64,000 nucleotides of DNA from Prinia subflava (Eukaryota; Chordata; Aves; Passeriformes; Cisticolidae), in contig NC_086247.1 of NCBI RefSeq assembly GCF_021018805.1, forward strand, positions 138,301,602-138,365,601, in the 5' to 3' direction. The position numbers and the translations under genes were made by a program. Positions within the stretch are counted from its first letter, which is position 1, and each line of letters starts with the position of its first letter. Positions 24,101-39,100 of the stretch are shown piece after piece. Under the pieces are notes generated by a model that did no database searches, had not been told where the DNA came from, and was given only the letters and a program-made list of their open reading frames with translations.

Positions 24101-27100
24101 ACCTTTCAGGATACAGAGGTGTCCTCTTTTATTTCCTCTTCACCTGTCCAAAGATGTTAGTCCCACACGCTCTTGCAATTCTGCTTAGTTTTGCTACAGT
24201 CAGTAATTTTTTCTGCTTGAGTGGAGCTGCATTTGGTGGAATCATGCATGTATGGAAACATCTGGAGAATGAGGCTCTACGTGGGGAATGCATTTGCTTA
24301 TTTGTGTGTTGGAAGTATTGTAAGATAGGAGAGAGATTCTGAAGTTCTTCCAGGGTCCAGCTGGATTTAATAGCTGGGGAGTGGTATGAAATATCTATGC
24401 ATGCAGTCAGGATGAAGGAAAATGAATTATTTGTAATTTTGTAAATGAAAGGAACATCGTCCCATTGTACCTTCTCCTAGTTGTTAAGACAATTAGTGGA
24501 AAATTTCATTCTCATCTGACAGCAGGTGTTTTCACATCATGTGTTAACAAACTGGAAGAAGGAAGTACTCTTCAACAGTCTGAGGGAAATTAGTAATTTT
24601 AAAAGTTGAACATTTGTACTGTCTAATGCAAATAACAGATTATTTTGTGTGTCATTAGTAACGTTAGTTTGCAGTTTCACGTTTGTAAAATACATTCAAA
24701 ACTACCAAAATTATGTTAAGTCCTGTGTACTGTATGTAGTAAACCAAAGCTGAGCAGATGTGAGCAGAAGGATATCAATTTGTCTTTAGTGTACTGAATA
24801 TTTCTGTCAGTATGAATTGAAGGTAGGTGTTATATAGGTGAAATGCTGTAATGTAATGGACATTTGCATATTGCTAATATGCAGAAGACAAAATAATTTA
24901 CTATTTTCTCGGTTGAATTACACTGAAGGGATGCTATTGCTATAGTGTTCCCTTAGTTTTGCAATTAGAGACATACAGTGGAAAAAAGATAAACACTGCA
25001 AAAGTGCTAACATTTTTCATCTAAGCCTTCATATGACAGAAGAGTATTAATTGGCTTTGATACTACTTTAATTGTCTGTTGTGTTTTCTTTTTGCATTCT
25101 TTGTAGAGGAGGAAAGAAGTTGAGTGGTTTTGATTTTTTGTAATTGCTGTGCATTATTTTAAAATTGGTGCTGCTTGATTTGAAACAACTACAGGTGTTA
25201 CTGCCTCCCTGTGATCTAGCTGAACTTCACAAGGCAAATCTCATTGAAACATCTCTAGTGTTCATTTTCCTAAACTGAATTAAAGGCCCAAAGAATCTCT
25301 TCTTCTGTCTTACCTTAGAAAACAAAATAAGACATAATTTCGAAGTATTACTACTGAACATAAAGCCATTTAACCTGATCTCTCCCTCTCAACTCAGTGT
25401 TTAGAAAGAACTCCCAAACATCTCTTAGTAATTTTGGCTGTGAAGAGAAACAGGAAGATACAGTGGTGTAGCACACTGATTCAGTCATGACTGGTTCATG
25501 TTTTTGTGGTAAATGCAGAATGTAATTTAAATGTTATTTCAAGATTAAAGTGTACACATTTAAAATATAAGAGCAGGAATTGATTGAAAATTAATTAGTC
25601 AAAAATAGTAGAATGAGCTCCTATTAATATCCTTAGTACGTGTATAAAGGTATTTTTTGTAACAACTTATTTTTGTAATATTTGTGGCAGAGTCTTTTGT
25701 AGAATTGTAATCCATGGTGAGAAATTCAATTAAGGTTTTAAAATGTGTTAGGGTAAGCCCTCTGTACTGATACAGTGCAAACAAAGCATTTTTCAAAGTT
25801 GCTTACTGCATGGTTTCTGTGGAAAGAGACTGTGTACAGAGACAGTCGTTCTCTGGAGAGACTTCCAAGTTTATCTTGGACTAACACAGTGGAGTAATTG
25901 CAAGTTTTTGTCACATCCCTGGTTTCCTAAGAGCACTTGTACATCCAGCATATCAAAAAACTGCCTTAACTTTGTTCTTGCTTTCAGGTCCCTGTGCGTG
26001 GGGGCATTGTCTGTACGCAAGTGTTTAAAACACAATGAGCAGCTTCCCCCCCTCAGTGCATCTCCTATTTATAGGTCAGCTGCTAGAGGCAAGTGTGGGG
26101 TTTGAAGAGATTAGGGGGTCTTAGGAGACCAGCTCAAGTGTGAAGTTTCTTAACAGTAACAAATAGGGACTTAACGCCAGCATTGTTTATGGGGAATAGA
26201 ACTATGAAGGGCCTTGTAGATGTGGAAAAATGTTTCCATTAAAGAAAAAGAGAAATACAAAGATTTGAGGGCTCTCATGCTTGAGGATGGAAAACTGTTG
26301 TAGTTCTTTTAAAATGCATGAATGACAAGATACTGGTGTACAGGGAAGAAAATAAAGAGGCCAGATAAGTAGTGTAGCTTTGGGAATAATGAAACAGGGA
26401 TACATAGATATAAATATATATAATTTAAGAATAAAAGTGTGAGATGCAATCCTTGTTAAAAAAATGGCAAAGGGTATTTCTACTTAACTGTATGGAGCAG
26501 AATGACCCACTAAGATACATGGTAGAACTTCCTGCAAGAAAGATTAGTTCAGCTAAGCCACCTGTACTCAATTGTTTCTTATTGTGAAGAAAATACTGCA
26601 TGTTTCACTACATCTAGTTTAAGAAACTTTGAAACTTTGCTTCATGCCATGATCTTACTGAATTGCTTAAAATAACAACTGAAGAGTGTAAATGTACATA
26701 CATGAAATCTCCTGAATTGTGTGCTGTTGTGCAGTGTAGGCTCTTCTAATGAAATTTGATTGTAACTTGTGATATTTAAATTCCAAAGCATAATTGAAGC
26801 TTTGTGGCTGTTTCTTTTGCACGTGAGTTGTTTTTATTTTAATTGGCAATTAAGAACATTTGTCAGTGAGCAGTGTTACTGACTAATACAGTTCTAAGAT
26901 TAAAAACCTTACTGCTATTAGAGGCTGAAAGAAATATATTAAATAATGAGTTCCTGTTTTTATGAATGTGGTGGTGGGAGCTTCTATGTTTCTTTGCTTT
27001 GTTTCCACTGGTTCCTGAAGGAGTTGAGAGCCCTCATAGCAAAGGGACAGCAGACAGCCTAAACAGAGAACTGTGTTAGGTTCCTGTGTTGCAGCCCTGG

Positions 27101-30100
27101 CAGTCGAGGGGAACTGCTGGTTAAATTAGTGTGATCATGGCCAGTGGAACGAGTGGTGTGCTAGGGCAGCTGCAAGAGAATGGAAGATGCTCGGGCAATG
27201 GGCCTTGTAAAGAGGAAATTGCTGGGTAGGTGGAAAGAGGCAAGTCTGAGACTAATGGAACATAGTGAAGGTTTCAGGAAGAAGCTGGGGTAGGTTCTAT
27301 CTATGCAGTTACTATTAACTGCTGTTAACGTTAAAGTATTATTCATTATTGTGAAAACCATTTCCTTACTGTAACTATATGGTCAAAGCTGGGATGAGAG
27401 AAGTCTGATCACAGAGGAGAGTGAGCTCTCCATGAAACATGCTTTGAATACCCCCTAACAGCCAAGTTTAGATTTAGTGATTCACTTCACTGTTCCTTGA
27501 ATGTTGGCTGTTTGGATGTTTTAAAGGATGTAGGGGTTGGTGGCTGGTTTGTTTTTTAAGAAAAATGGAATTACTTCCAGGATCATTCAGCTTTTAGAAG
27601 CTTTTCTTTGGATTTAAAAAAAATAAATTCAGGAAAAGTAAATTTCTGTTTCCTGATACTTACAAGAGCTTTCTTTTAAGTGTTAGTAGTACTACTGCCT
27701 TCAGACAGGGTTTTAATTTTAAGTTCACTTTCAAGTTTAAAACTTTTAGATAGAAAGAAGCTTTCTAATTGGACTTGGCAATATTTCTGAGGTGAGTTTT
27801 TGCAGGATCATTTATATAACCATTTCTTTGTTTTACCCTGCTGTGAGGCTCTCATGTAGAAAAGAAATTGAGAAGTATGTGCTCATAGAATCACAGTAAA
27901 AGATACGACTTGTGTTTGTACTTTTTAAATCCAGAGGTTTAGAATGTTAATATTGAAAATTGCTTTTGAAAAGTACCTCCAAAGCTTGCTTTTAACTAGC
28001 TCAGAATGGAAGATAAAGCCCCTAATTTTATATTAGTGATGTTAGGTAAGAATTGTGATATTAATATGATGGTATTAAATGCTAAGTCTTTATTCATGTA
28101 GGTGGATGGAGTCCTCTGTTTCTCTTAATGAAGTTCAAGTATCTAGTGTAGGTTGCTAGAGTAAAAGATGTATTAGTGGGAGACTTGATCTGAAATGGAG
28201 GCTGCATCAAATGTTAATAAGCAGCGCTGTTTGTTTGTAACCTGTTGATGCAGCTGCTTACCAAACTCTTAGGACTATGTTAGCTGTTAGGACTTTGACA
28301 TTGGGAATTTTAACTTACTGTTTTTGCATTCTTTTATATGTGAGAGTATAGAATTCAGATCTGTAAATAGGTCCTCTGAAGGTTTCCATTTGTAGCTGTT
28401 CTGTTTAGGCAAATATATATCTTAGTTTTAAGAATTAATTGGATTGTAAGTGTATGTAGTATGTTCAAGTAGTCTGCCTGCTAGACCTAGTAAGCTTTTC
28501 TACATAAGCACATTTTATGTTTTGGAAAAGATAAAATAACTGACAATGTACAAGGTTTGTTGAATTTGGTTGGTTTTGATATGTAAGCTAATCAGAAGGG
28601 AATGATTTTTACTTAGCATCATGCTTCAACTTATACTACCTGCCTCTGACTTTACAGAATTGGAATATACAGTTTACTAAGCTACTTTTGGGCTTCTTTT
28701 CTGGAGATGGAAAGACGTGATGAAAACTACTAGTTTCTGATGAGCTGCCTGCTACCAGGCCATAGTCAAGATGGCAATTTGTAAATTATGTAGCATTTTG
28801 CTCTGTATTCCCCAGTGGGCCCCAATTAGGATTGTCCCGTAACCACATTTTGGGATATGGCTGCTTTTTAAGAGAAGCAGTGTTTATTGACAGTTTACAT
28901 TTGTTTTCCTGGCCATTTCTGCCTATTCAGTGTAAAGTGTCCAGTAAGCCAAGTATCACTGAGGCTGTGCAGAACTTGGAAGAGAATGCTGTGCCTCTGT
29001 GCCTCCCCTCTGTGAGGGGAGGTGATGCTGTAGTAACTTTACTGTGAATGATAGTAATGTAATGGCGCCCAACTTGGAGTGGTGACTGCATTTGTTTACA
29101 AAGTCAGGCCTTTATGCAATTTCATGGGCATTTTCAGGGAAAACCTCTTGCTGTACAGAGAGATCATCCCCCTTGTCCATCTGGCTCTCCCTGTGGCCAG
29201 GACCCCTTGTCCATCTGTCTTTCCCTGTGGCTGGGACCCCTTGTCAGTTTGTTCTTCCCCCGTGATCAGAGCTCTCTGTCAATTTGCTGTTACACCCCAC
29301 TGGGACTTTAAGCTTTACAACTTTCAGTAAAACCACATACTTAGAACTCTTGCCTTCGAGAGTGATGCATTTATGTAATAAACAATTCCATAATAACCAG
29401 TAAAATGCCCTTGGCCTTTTAGGACCCTAAACCCATGAACAGCTTGACACTTGGGTAAGGATTGTTCCCCTTTTTCTCCCTACTTTGAGCTTGTGAAGTG
29501 AGATGTGTGTTCTAAGGTACAAATCGTACTTGCCTGCTAACTGGAAGTAGAGTGATAGAATACTATTCAAAAATAATCAGAGTGAGTCAGAAGGGGCCAC
29601 AGTGGGTCTGGTCCAAACTCCCTGCTCAAGCAGGGTCATCCCAGAACAAATGGCACAGGATTGTGTCCAGATGGTTCTTGAATCCCTCCAGTGAGTCTCC
29701 ACAACTGCCCTGGGCAATTGCTCCAGTGCTCGGTCACTCACACAGTAAAGTTCTTCCTCATATTCAGGTGGAATTCCTGCACCGTTTGTGCCCATTGCTT
29801 CTTGACCTGTTGTTTGGCACTGCTGAGAAGAGCTTGGATCCATCTTCTCACACGTCCTTTCAGATCCTTGTAGGCAGTGATGAGGGCCCCCTTTGGTATA
29901 TCTAGTTGGAAAGTCTGTCCTTCAGGTCACTGGAAAAGGGAGATAAATTTTTGAGCAGATGGCTGACAAGAGACTTCACTCTTTTTACGAGATACATTAA
30001 GAGATGTCTTAAGCTTTTGTAGCCTTGACTTACCTTTCCATGCATGCAGCAATGTTATGTCGTGTTAGAAATTAATGAAAAATGAGGCCTAGAGACCTAT

Positions 30101-33100
30101 GATTAGACCCTGTAGTCATTTGGAATAATCATCTGTTCCTTAATGTGACTGTTGTTACAAAGGAGAGTCTGTCAAAGTTAAATGGAATTTTTTCTGTTGC
30201 AGTGTTAAAACAAAATTTATTTTGTTTCTATAGCAGAGGTATGATAAAAAAATGCTAATACCCTCCTTTTGTCATCACTCAAAAAAAGAGATGTAAAACA
30301 GTTTTCAAGTACTTCATGACAAGGAAAAGGCAGCCAGAAATATGAACAATGAGCTAAATGAACTAAATTCCTTGTGTCTGAGGGGAAGCAGAAATCTTCT
30401 AAAGGTCTTTTTTTGATCTAAACTTTTATCATTACTTTTCTGATACCTATCAGTATAATTTCTGTGATGTGCTGTATATATTTAGGCATGTCAGGTTTTC
30501 TGAAAATATTTTCATGAAGCAGATTTACAGTTCCATCCCAGCTACACAGTTTAGTTCCCCTGTGATGATTTCCCAGTTATGTCCTCCAAAGGAACAGTCT
30601 TCCTCAGTGTTTTTCTAGGTTTGTTACTGAGTTTGTTGGAGCAGCAGAGTTATCAATTATTCATGTCTATCAGTAGCAAAAACAAGGAAAGGAAATTATG
30701 GTCTGTCCTGCTCATCTCATTTTTATGTTTCAAACATCATACCTATTCACTCCAAAATGTGCAAAAACCACAAAGAATTTTTAAAATTAAGATATAGAAT
30801 AAGTAATGCACATTTGTGCATAAATGCCATAATACAAGTTAGGTAATGTGCTCTACCTATTTTTTTTTGTGCTGTGTTTATTTCACATAATTATGTTCTT
30901 CTGTATGCAGTTGTATTCATGCCAGCTGTGCCCCTTGAATAACATAGGGAGGAGTTTAGATCTCATCTAGTTTAGGTCATTGAAGTAGATTCCTCATTCA
31001 GGCACCTGCTACTGACAAATTAACATAGACTTGATTTTAAAAACTGCTCATTTGAAAGAATGCAATTTTTGCTTGCTTTAATGCAAGAAATAATATGATC
31101 CTCTTCAAATTCAAGTAGTATAAAGTTCACCTCTTACTGGCTAGACACTGTCGATAATAATGATTGCAGTTTTTGTATAGTCCTTTTGAAAGTGCTTACT
31201 TAACTAGAGAAATAAAATGAGACACTTAGGCAATCAAACAATTGTAAAATAGATTTTGAGTCTGTAAACATAACTACAGCTTTTGTGAAGAGGCTTATTT
31301 TCCTATAGTAAGGTAGTTCCAGGAAAGACCAGTTGAATTTTATGTATGTATTCAATAATTACTTAATGGGAAGAGGACTGAATTGTCTTGTCACCTATTT
31401 TGCTTTAGATGCTTGAAAGCTCTGTTGCACAATACCTTTGTTAAGCTGAACTAAGCTTTGTTAAGCTGAGCTGGGCCAGCCTGAAATAAAGCTGTTTTTT
31501 TTTTTAAACCACAGCACTGTAGGTATTAATTCTTAGGTCAATCCTTGCTTGCTATCTTTGCTTCCTCCCGGAGCTGTGGGTCAGCATTCCTTTATTACTG
31601 AAGAACTTCTATGTAACAGAAAGTAATAAAGTAATTTGACTTGCTTTTTTGAATATTACTCGCACCTCTTCTGTTCAGAAACAATTCCCAGTTGAAAATT
31701 AAATAGGCATGAAATTAAAATTATGCTTCTTGCATATTTATACTGTAATAAATACATGTGGAGCATCGTATATCCAGAACTGAAAATGTATTTTGTCTAA
31801 ACCTAATAATTTCTCAAGTTCCATAAAAGTATACAGACCAATTGCTGCTTTTAATACTAAATATTTTCAAGTTAGGTTGCTCATTTGTGGTGAAGAAATA
31901 ACATGTCCAGGAAAAAAAAGAGTAATCTTTCTGAAAACAGAAGTATTCCAGAATTCTTTATAGGCGGATCAGTCAGTATCTAAATTTTAGGTGAAATAAT
32001 GCTTTCTCTGTTTTATTGAGACATGGGCATTGCTGTAGTCATAGAAGAAAAGAAAGTTCTCTTCAAATAGCAAATATAAGTAGCACTCAAGGAATGATCT
32101 GGTATTGAAGTGGAGATTTGTTCTTCTGTTGTGTTTGATGTATCTTAAGATACGAATTTGAGATAATCTGACCTACAGTGTTAAGACAATTAAAAGGGAG
32201 ATATACTGCACAATAGTGTGTTTTTTTCTTGTCTTATTTTAATGTGGTTCGATATTGATTCTGCCACAGCTTTCTGATTAAGGATGTAAGTGTATTACGT
32301 GTGTGACTAACCTTCTTGCAGGATTGCAGTAATGTTTTATAACACAGACTCCCTTTTTTCTAGTACTTCTACAACATCATGTACTTGTTGAATTGCTGAT
32401 TCTGAATGGTGCATGCTCAGTTGGGATGAAATAAACTTAAGATGGGATGAAGTTCACAAGCATTTGTCTTTGCATGGCACTACCTATATGCATAAAAACT
32501 TGTAGCTTCACCTTCATTATTCTAAGCCTAGTAGTGGAAACATTCAGTGCAAGTTCATTTGTAAGTAATATTGCATTCACAGGGTCTTGTGTTTAAGCTC
32601 CTTTGTCCTCAAGAAGCTATTCTCAAGACATCAAAAGAAATTTGAGGCTAAACAACCTGGCCTTATACTTAATTAACCTTATTTTTGCTCGGTGGATTTT
32701 GTTAGGCAGATTAAGTTGTCATATCTTACTTAATTGTTTGGGCCTTCTGAGTGGGAGTCCTAATTTGGTACTGTGGATATATAGAAAAAGGGGAAATAGT
32801 CTGAGAGCTGTGTTTGTCAACTGCTTTGTTTCCTCCTTTGTAAGCAGAAGTTGTTTTATATGACCCCTGATTTTAATCAAACTAGAATTTGTGATGACTG
32901 GGTACAGTGTGTCAGTCTTTTACAGTCTTACTCTGCTGTTTGTAATCTAAAAATACTTAAATATACATTTTTTATAAAGTGTCTGCATTTGAGTAACTCC
33001 CATCTGAGGTATGTGTTGATAAACGTCAGTGGTTCTTCCACTGTTCTGTGTTCTTTGAGAAGCTCTTTGAATGAAAAGTAAAATATATGATGCTTGCCCC

Positions 33101-36100
33101 CTCCCACTCCTGCAATGTTAAGAAAAATGTTTATCATTTCAGTATCCTTTGAGCCTAATTTTCATGAAGCATTTGAGTATGTGGCTGTTGCCTCAGATGA
33201 CTAATACATTTTTTAGAAATGTCTTGAGTTCTCTAGTTTTTCTTTACTTTTGAGAGGGAAAAACTTCTAAATTTGGAGTTATCTAGTGATAATTAATGTG
33301 AATCAGAAATAGATTTAGTCTTCTGCTTACTCTTAGTTGATCAGTTCTGTGGCAGTGGTGTTGCTGTCAGTAGGAGTGTGTTGTGGTGCTGAGTTTCCAT
33401 CACTGAGCTTGGCTCTCTGAGTGCTGTGTTACCGCGTGTTCATGGAGGCTCATTTGGGTTTTGTGGCGTGTTGCTGGGGAGCGTTTGGAAGGGGAAATTC
33501 AGTCCATTGTCCATTTACTCTGCTGATCCATGTGAGGTTCAGATAATGGGGTTCTTAGTTTGTGGTAAGGATTCTAGCTGTCAGTTTAACATGCCTGTTT
33601 TTGCATGTCATAATAATTTAAAAGTCTCTATGTGAAGCTGTTACTTGAGGTTGGAAGAACCTCTCTTGAGCAGTCTCTGACACCGTACTAGAGATGTAAA
33701 TGTTCTATGAGCCACAGTCCAGAATGAAGGCAGAGTTTGGCTTTATTCTCAACCTACCTCCTTTCTTTTTCGAGCAATGTCCCAGTCCTGGTACAAATAT
33801 GGTTATGTTAATTATTGTTGCAAGGTTAAAAATACTTCAAACTGTCATTAGTGATGTTGAATAAGGATTTTGATTTTTTGTTAAACACACTGAAATCTTA
33901 CGGTGTCATGAGCCAGAGAGTTAGAAATATGACTGTTGCTGAAATTCATGGTACTTACTCACATTTTCCATGGCTGAAAATGCTTCAGCTGCTTTTTTCA
34001 TGTCAATTGATCTCAAATGAAGTGCTTGTCTTAGGAGATCTTCAACAGTATTGAGGATGTTGCTAACATTTTTTAATTTTATTAGGTGACCTGAACCTAA
34101 AGTTCTCCACAGGGGAATCACAGATGTTAATCTGAAGAACTTGTCTACCCATAGTTTTTAATTTCACGTAAATTCATTTTGTAAATTATAATTTGTTTAA
34201 TCTAATTTAGCAACCTTTGAGTCTTACCAGAAATGTTTAGAAGCTGGTTGGAATTTGCCTTAATTATTGAGAAACAAGCAAATTCTTTTGAATGATACTG
34301 TTTACCCCACTTAAAAGTAAAGAATAAACATCTTTATGGGTGATGGTAAAATTATTTATGTAGTCTTTGTTTATTGTTATTTCAATAGTTGAGGTATCAA
34401 GGAAACTGACAATATACTGATTTTCTTTGGAGAGGAAAACAGATAGGCATTCTGTCTGGAGTGTGTTGAAAATGCATTTTTCATCCCTTGGGCTTTTTTC
34501 AGCTCTTTGATTTGTGACATTTGAGTACTGGATCATACAGAAACTCACTGCATGCAGTGGACCTTGTTAGTGAACCTGATAATTTTCAAACTTGTGTCTT
34601 AAGTGGAAAAGGGATTTCTCAGTGCTACTGGGAAGTGGACTGAGGGGAGAAAGAAAACTCCAAAATTACTTAATTATTAAGGTGTAGCTGTAACAAGGAA
34701 AGGAGCAAATGGAGGGGATGGTTGGACAAAAATAAGTTTATCTGCTCTAACAATGAGGAGAACCCAAGCTGTGTTACTCATTTAGGCTGAAGTACAACCC
34801 TAGGAAAACAGTAGCCTGCTGGAGTAGTAAAACCCTGAACTATTAGTTGAAAACTCAAAATTTGAATATAGTTTGAGGCATTTTATTATGTTTTGCTTTC
34901 CTTTGTGGTCAGCAGGAATAACGTGGTGTTCTTTTTAGAGCAGTTTAGTCTGTTTGCCCTAAAATCAAGCTTCAGTTTCTGAAATAAATTGAGTATAACT
35001 AATTAAAAATAAAAAAGTAAGCAGAAAAGAGCAAAATAAAATTTACTGTGCATTATGCAATGTGTGGGATTTAACTTTATCTTTTTCATTTTAATAAGCA
35101 GTAATGCCTTTGCATATGCTGAGTATTGCATTAGTAAAAAGAGTGCTTGACTTCCATTAGTTTACTGCTCCTTACTTTTCCTTCTCAAGATGCCTGGAGT
35201 GGACTTTCTTACTACCATTTTAGAAGAAAAATTCTATTATGAATAAAACTGAATGTGTAAATTGTAAAGTATCATTTTCATCTGCTGGTCATTTGTGCCA
35301 CTCCATGCATGTATGACTCCTGGTCTGTTTACAGTAATGTTTTTGGCTGATGTCTCTGAAATTCTGTGTGAATGGTAACTTGGAGAAGGGCTTCTTTACG
35401 TTGGAATGGTTACCCTGTGAGCTGGAGATTGTAAAACAGTACAGACTTTGCTGTCCTGGATTGGCAGTGTGGCAGGAGAGAAGGGTAGGGAATGCAATAA
35501 GGATTCATAAGGTTTTTTGCTCAATAGAGCTACTTGTTGACTGGTATAAAACATTTATTTGGGGTGGCATAATGAGTATGTAGTTGGGCAGTACTGTGAT
35601 CAGGCTAGATTTTCTTTTTTTGGCAGAGCATTGTGCATTCAACTTAGTAGGTTATGAATTTCTGGAAAATGTTACTGCACAGTTGGTGTATTCTCTGAGG
35701 CCACTGCTCTGCTTGGAAAATTGCAAGTTTTTATGCTTTTGGTTGCATGTGGAAGGCAGCCATGTTTATTTCAATACACCAGGCCACATAAAAATACAGT
35801 GAAGAAAAATTGTTTTGTCTTACTGCTTTTATATTTGGCAAATCAAAAAGACCATGGTAGGATGTTCTGTTACTGCTGGATGTTGGGTATGGTGTTCTAT
35901 TGTGTTGCTTTATTTCCTCCCATATGCAGTACTTTAGAAAGTGTTCTGCACAAAGATTTGCACTGAAGTTAACAAAGCCAGTTGAAATACACTTTAGGCA
36001 TTTTAATTTAAACCTATCCTAGATAAATTTCTATCATTTTTACTGTTGGAAGAAGTCTTCCTAATTAGTTATCCCCATATATTATCACCACCATAAACTA

Positions 36101-39100
36101 TCTTGCTGTTTTCTCTGTTAACAACTAATTAGTATCTGTCACTTGGCAGTGTTTGTTCTTTTGAGACAGTTCAGATTCTGGTACTGTCTGTAGTTTAATG
36201 AATTTGATTGCATGTTAGCTGAGAGGTGGAACATGAAACCAGACAGTATGGATGGAGTTGTCACAAATGTAATGATCTTCCTTGCTTTTCTGCTGGCCAG
36301 TGTTTCTTTCCACATGCCTAATATGTGGACACAGAAATGGTGACTCTCCTAAAACCTTTCCTGAATCCCAGCTCCCTGTGGAGGGGCTGAAGGAGCAGAC
36401 TGCCTTTGAGTTCCAGCTGGTGAGCATTTTACCTAAACGTCCTTTATTTTATAGCTACACTGACACTTTTGGTATGGACAAAATGAGAGTTAGGATATTA
36501 ACAAGGTATTTTTGTGGCTAAAAAGAAAACAAATGCTCTGTCAGTGGTGAACTGTGTAAAGCGATGGAACAGTGTTTATACTGCAGCTGTAATGTCTCTT
36601 TGTTCCAACTTGAGCATTTCAGTTGGAGATTTTATTATTTTGATACTGTACAATGTTATGAACCAAAAAGAGACTAAGATACTTGGATGCCAAGTATCCA
36701 AGTATGGATGGTAGGAAGTGCACAGTCATGTATTAGATTATTCTGATCAAGTGGCAAGAAAATCTATTTTAGGTGGTTTCAGGTGGATGTTTTAAGTACA
36801 GGTTTTGAAAAGGAAGGAGTTTCAGTTTGGTCTTGAAAGATGGCAGGGAGAAGGGAGGGAAACCAGGTGCTTGAATAGAGCTGTCTGATCCTTAGGTAAC
36901 TCAGAATTTGAATTTATATTTCAGAATTGGTGTTAATGGAGACACTAATTAAATGTGATAATTTCTAGAGAAAGTTGACTGTATTGCAAAATGGAGTATT
37001 CTTATTTTGTTATATGTTAAATCTGTTTTTCATGTCCAGCATAGTTTTGAGCCTTCTTGCAGTTCAAAGTGTATTTGGATTCAGCAGTTGGGATATAGAA
37101 ACAACTTAAAAATCATTAAATGAGTCCTAGTGTAACAGAATCTCAGATCTGTGGTAGGCATTAAGTCAATTTTGAATTGGTTCCCAGACCCTTGCCCTTT
37201 GTGCTTTCCGGTGATTTTCACGCATTAATAAGGAAGATGTGATTTTTGTTGGAAGGACTAGGAGATAGCTGTGGTATTTTAACCTTGACTCTGATCTGCC
37301 CTGTGACTTATTCATCATTAGGGAAGACTTGCTCACACAGTTGCACCACTACAGTTTTATGTAACTGTAGAGCTGATGCCCTTGTTGTCATCATCCAGTT
37401 AGGAGGAGCTCTTTCCAGCTTTAACTGCTTTCAAAATAATGTTTAAACTGAGGAAACTCGGTGTGATTGTGCAGTAAATATTTCCATGGGGAGTTCTGAA
37501 AGTAAATTGGGGTATTTATAACACTATGAATTTCCTTATGGTGCATCGAAGTTATATATTAGCAATTGCTAAATCTGATAGTATGCTAATAAGGAGTGCA
37601 AAAACAAGTATTTGTTCCTCTCTTGAAGAAAGTGTAGCTGCTGAGGAAGTTCAGCTGTAAGAGGCAAAGGTGAGAGGTGCCACAAGGCGCTGTCTCAAGG
37701 GACAGTAGTGTGCTCTCCGCCTTGTCAGGCCTGTTTGTGGGGTATGGGCTAGTCCTGGCAGTCCTGTTGTCAGGATCTGCTTTGCCAAGATGCAGCTGGG
37801 ACATGCAGAGCTGGTGGCAAGTGACCTTAAAATGGCTCGGGGTTAGGCTTTGCTAATTAGCATTCAAGTGAGGGGAACCCCTTTGTTTTTAGAGGTGGAC
37901 CTCTGCTTGTGGGCTGCTTTCTGGCCTTTTAAACATCTTCAACAACTTTCCCAGACAGCTTGAGCTGGCGCTGCTTGCTTGGCTGGGTTGTCAGATTCCT
38001 AGATGACCGCTGTGCATGGATTTAACCACATAGTAAAACCTTGTTGCCTCAGTATAAAAAGGTAATTTGGTAATATGGTTGTCATGTTTACATACAGTGT
38101 TTAAGCCTTTAACTTGTTTGAAGTACCTAAAATTCTTGTTCTCCAGAGGATCATCTGCTTTGGTCTTGTAAGCTTTCCACCAGCAAACAGCAGTTCAGCA
38201 GTCCTTCTGTATGCTCATTCCTGAAGTTTGGGTAGAGATCCAAACATAAAGTGGTATTATGTGTAAAATAGAACGGAAGTACGGTGGTGAACCCTCACCT
38301 GTGATTAGCCAGTGTGACTGTCCCTGCACCATCAGTAGCATTTACGGCTGGCCCTGTACATGCCCATGTCGTGTGTCCTGGTGGGCCGAGGCAGTCGGCA
38401 TTGCTGGAGCAGCCGTGATCAGTTTTTCTGCAGCTGAGGCCGGCCCAGGTAGGGCAGTGTTCCTGACGGGTGGAGTGTGTGGGTGGACTGGCTGGGGGGA
38501 CTGCAGAGCCCCAGGGCCCCTTGTGAAGAAAGCTCTGCTCAGTAGGTGTTCTCCTATCAGGGCCAGCTGGAGGTGGGTGTGACTTCTGCAGCTGCTCCGA
38601 TACTCTTGCGGTGTGCTTGGTGACTCAGGCCGGGGCTGGGCACCCTGTGAAATGGGGCATTCTGCTGATACACCGTGTGGGGTTCAAAAGTCTGCACAGG
38701 GAATTTGAGGGGTTTGTTTATGGGTTGGATGGAATTGACTTTACAGTGTTTTATTGATATATGGCTCTCATGTTTGGAAAATAACTGGTAGATTAGATTG
38801 CCAGTGGCGGTGTATTTAGGCCACTACAGTATTTTAAAATCACCATGTACATCTTGAGCATGCTGAGCAAAATGTACTGATACTACATCCATAGTACAGG
38901 ATTTTACAGTAAATTAAATGCATTGCTGTTTTCTGATGTTTTGAAGGGACTGTTCAAACAAAGCCATCTGGTAAATTTTCATCTTTTTTCCTTGAAAAGG
39001 AGAGATGATTTTTACGTCATAGCAGAAATTAATTAAAATGTCTGTTGAACAACCTACAAAAATACATTAAGAACTTTTAGTGATTTAAAATTTAAACTAT

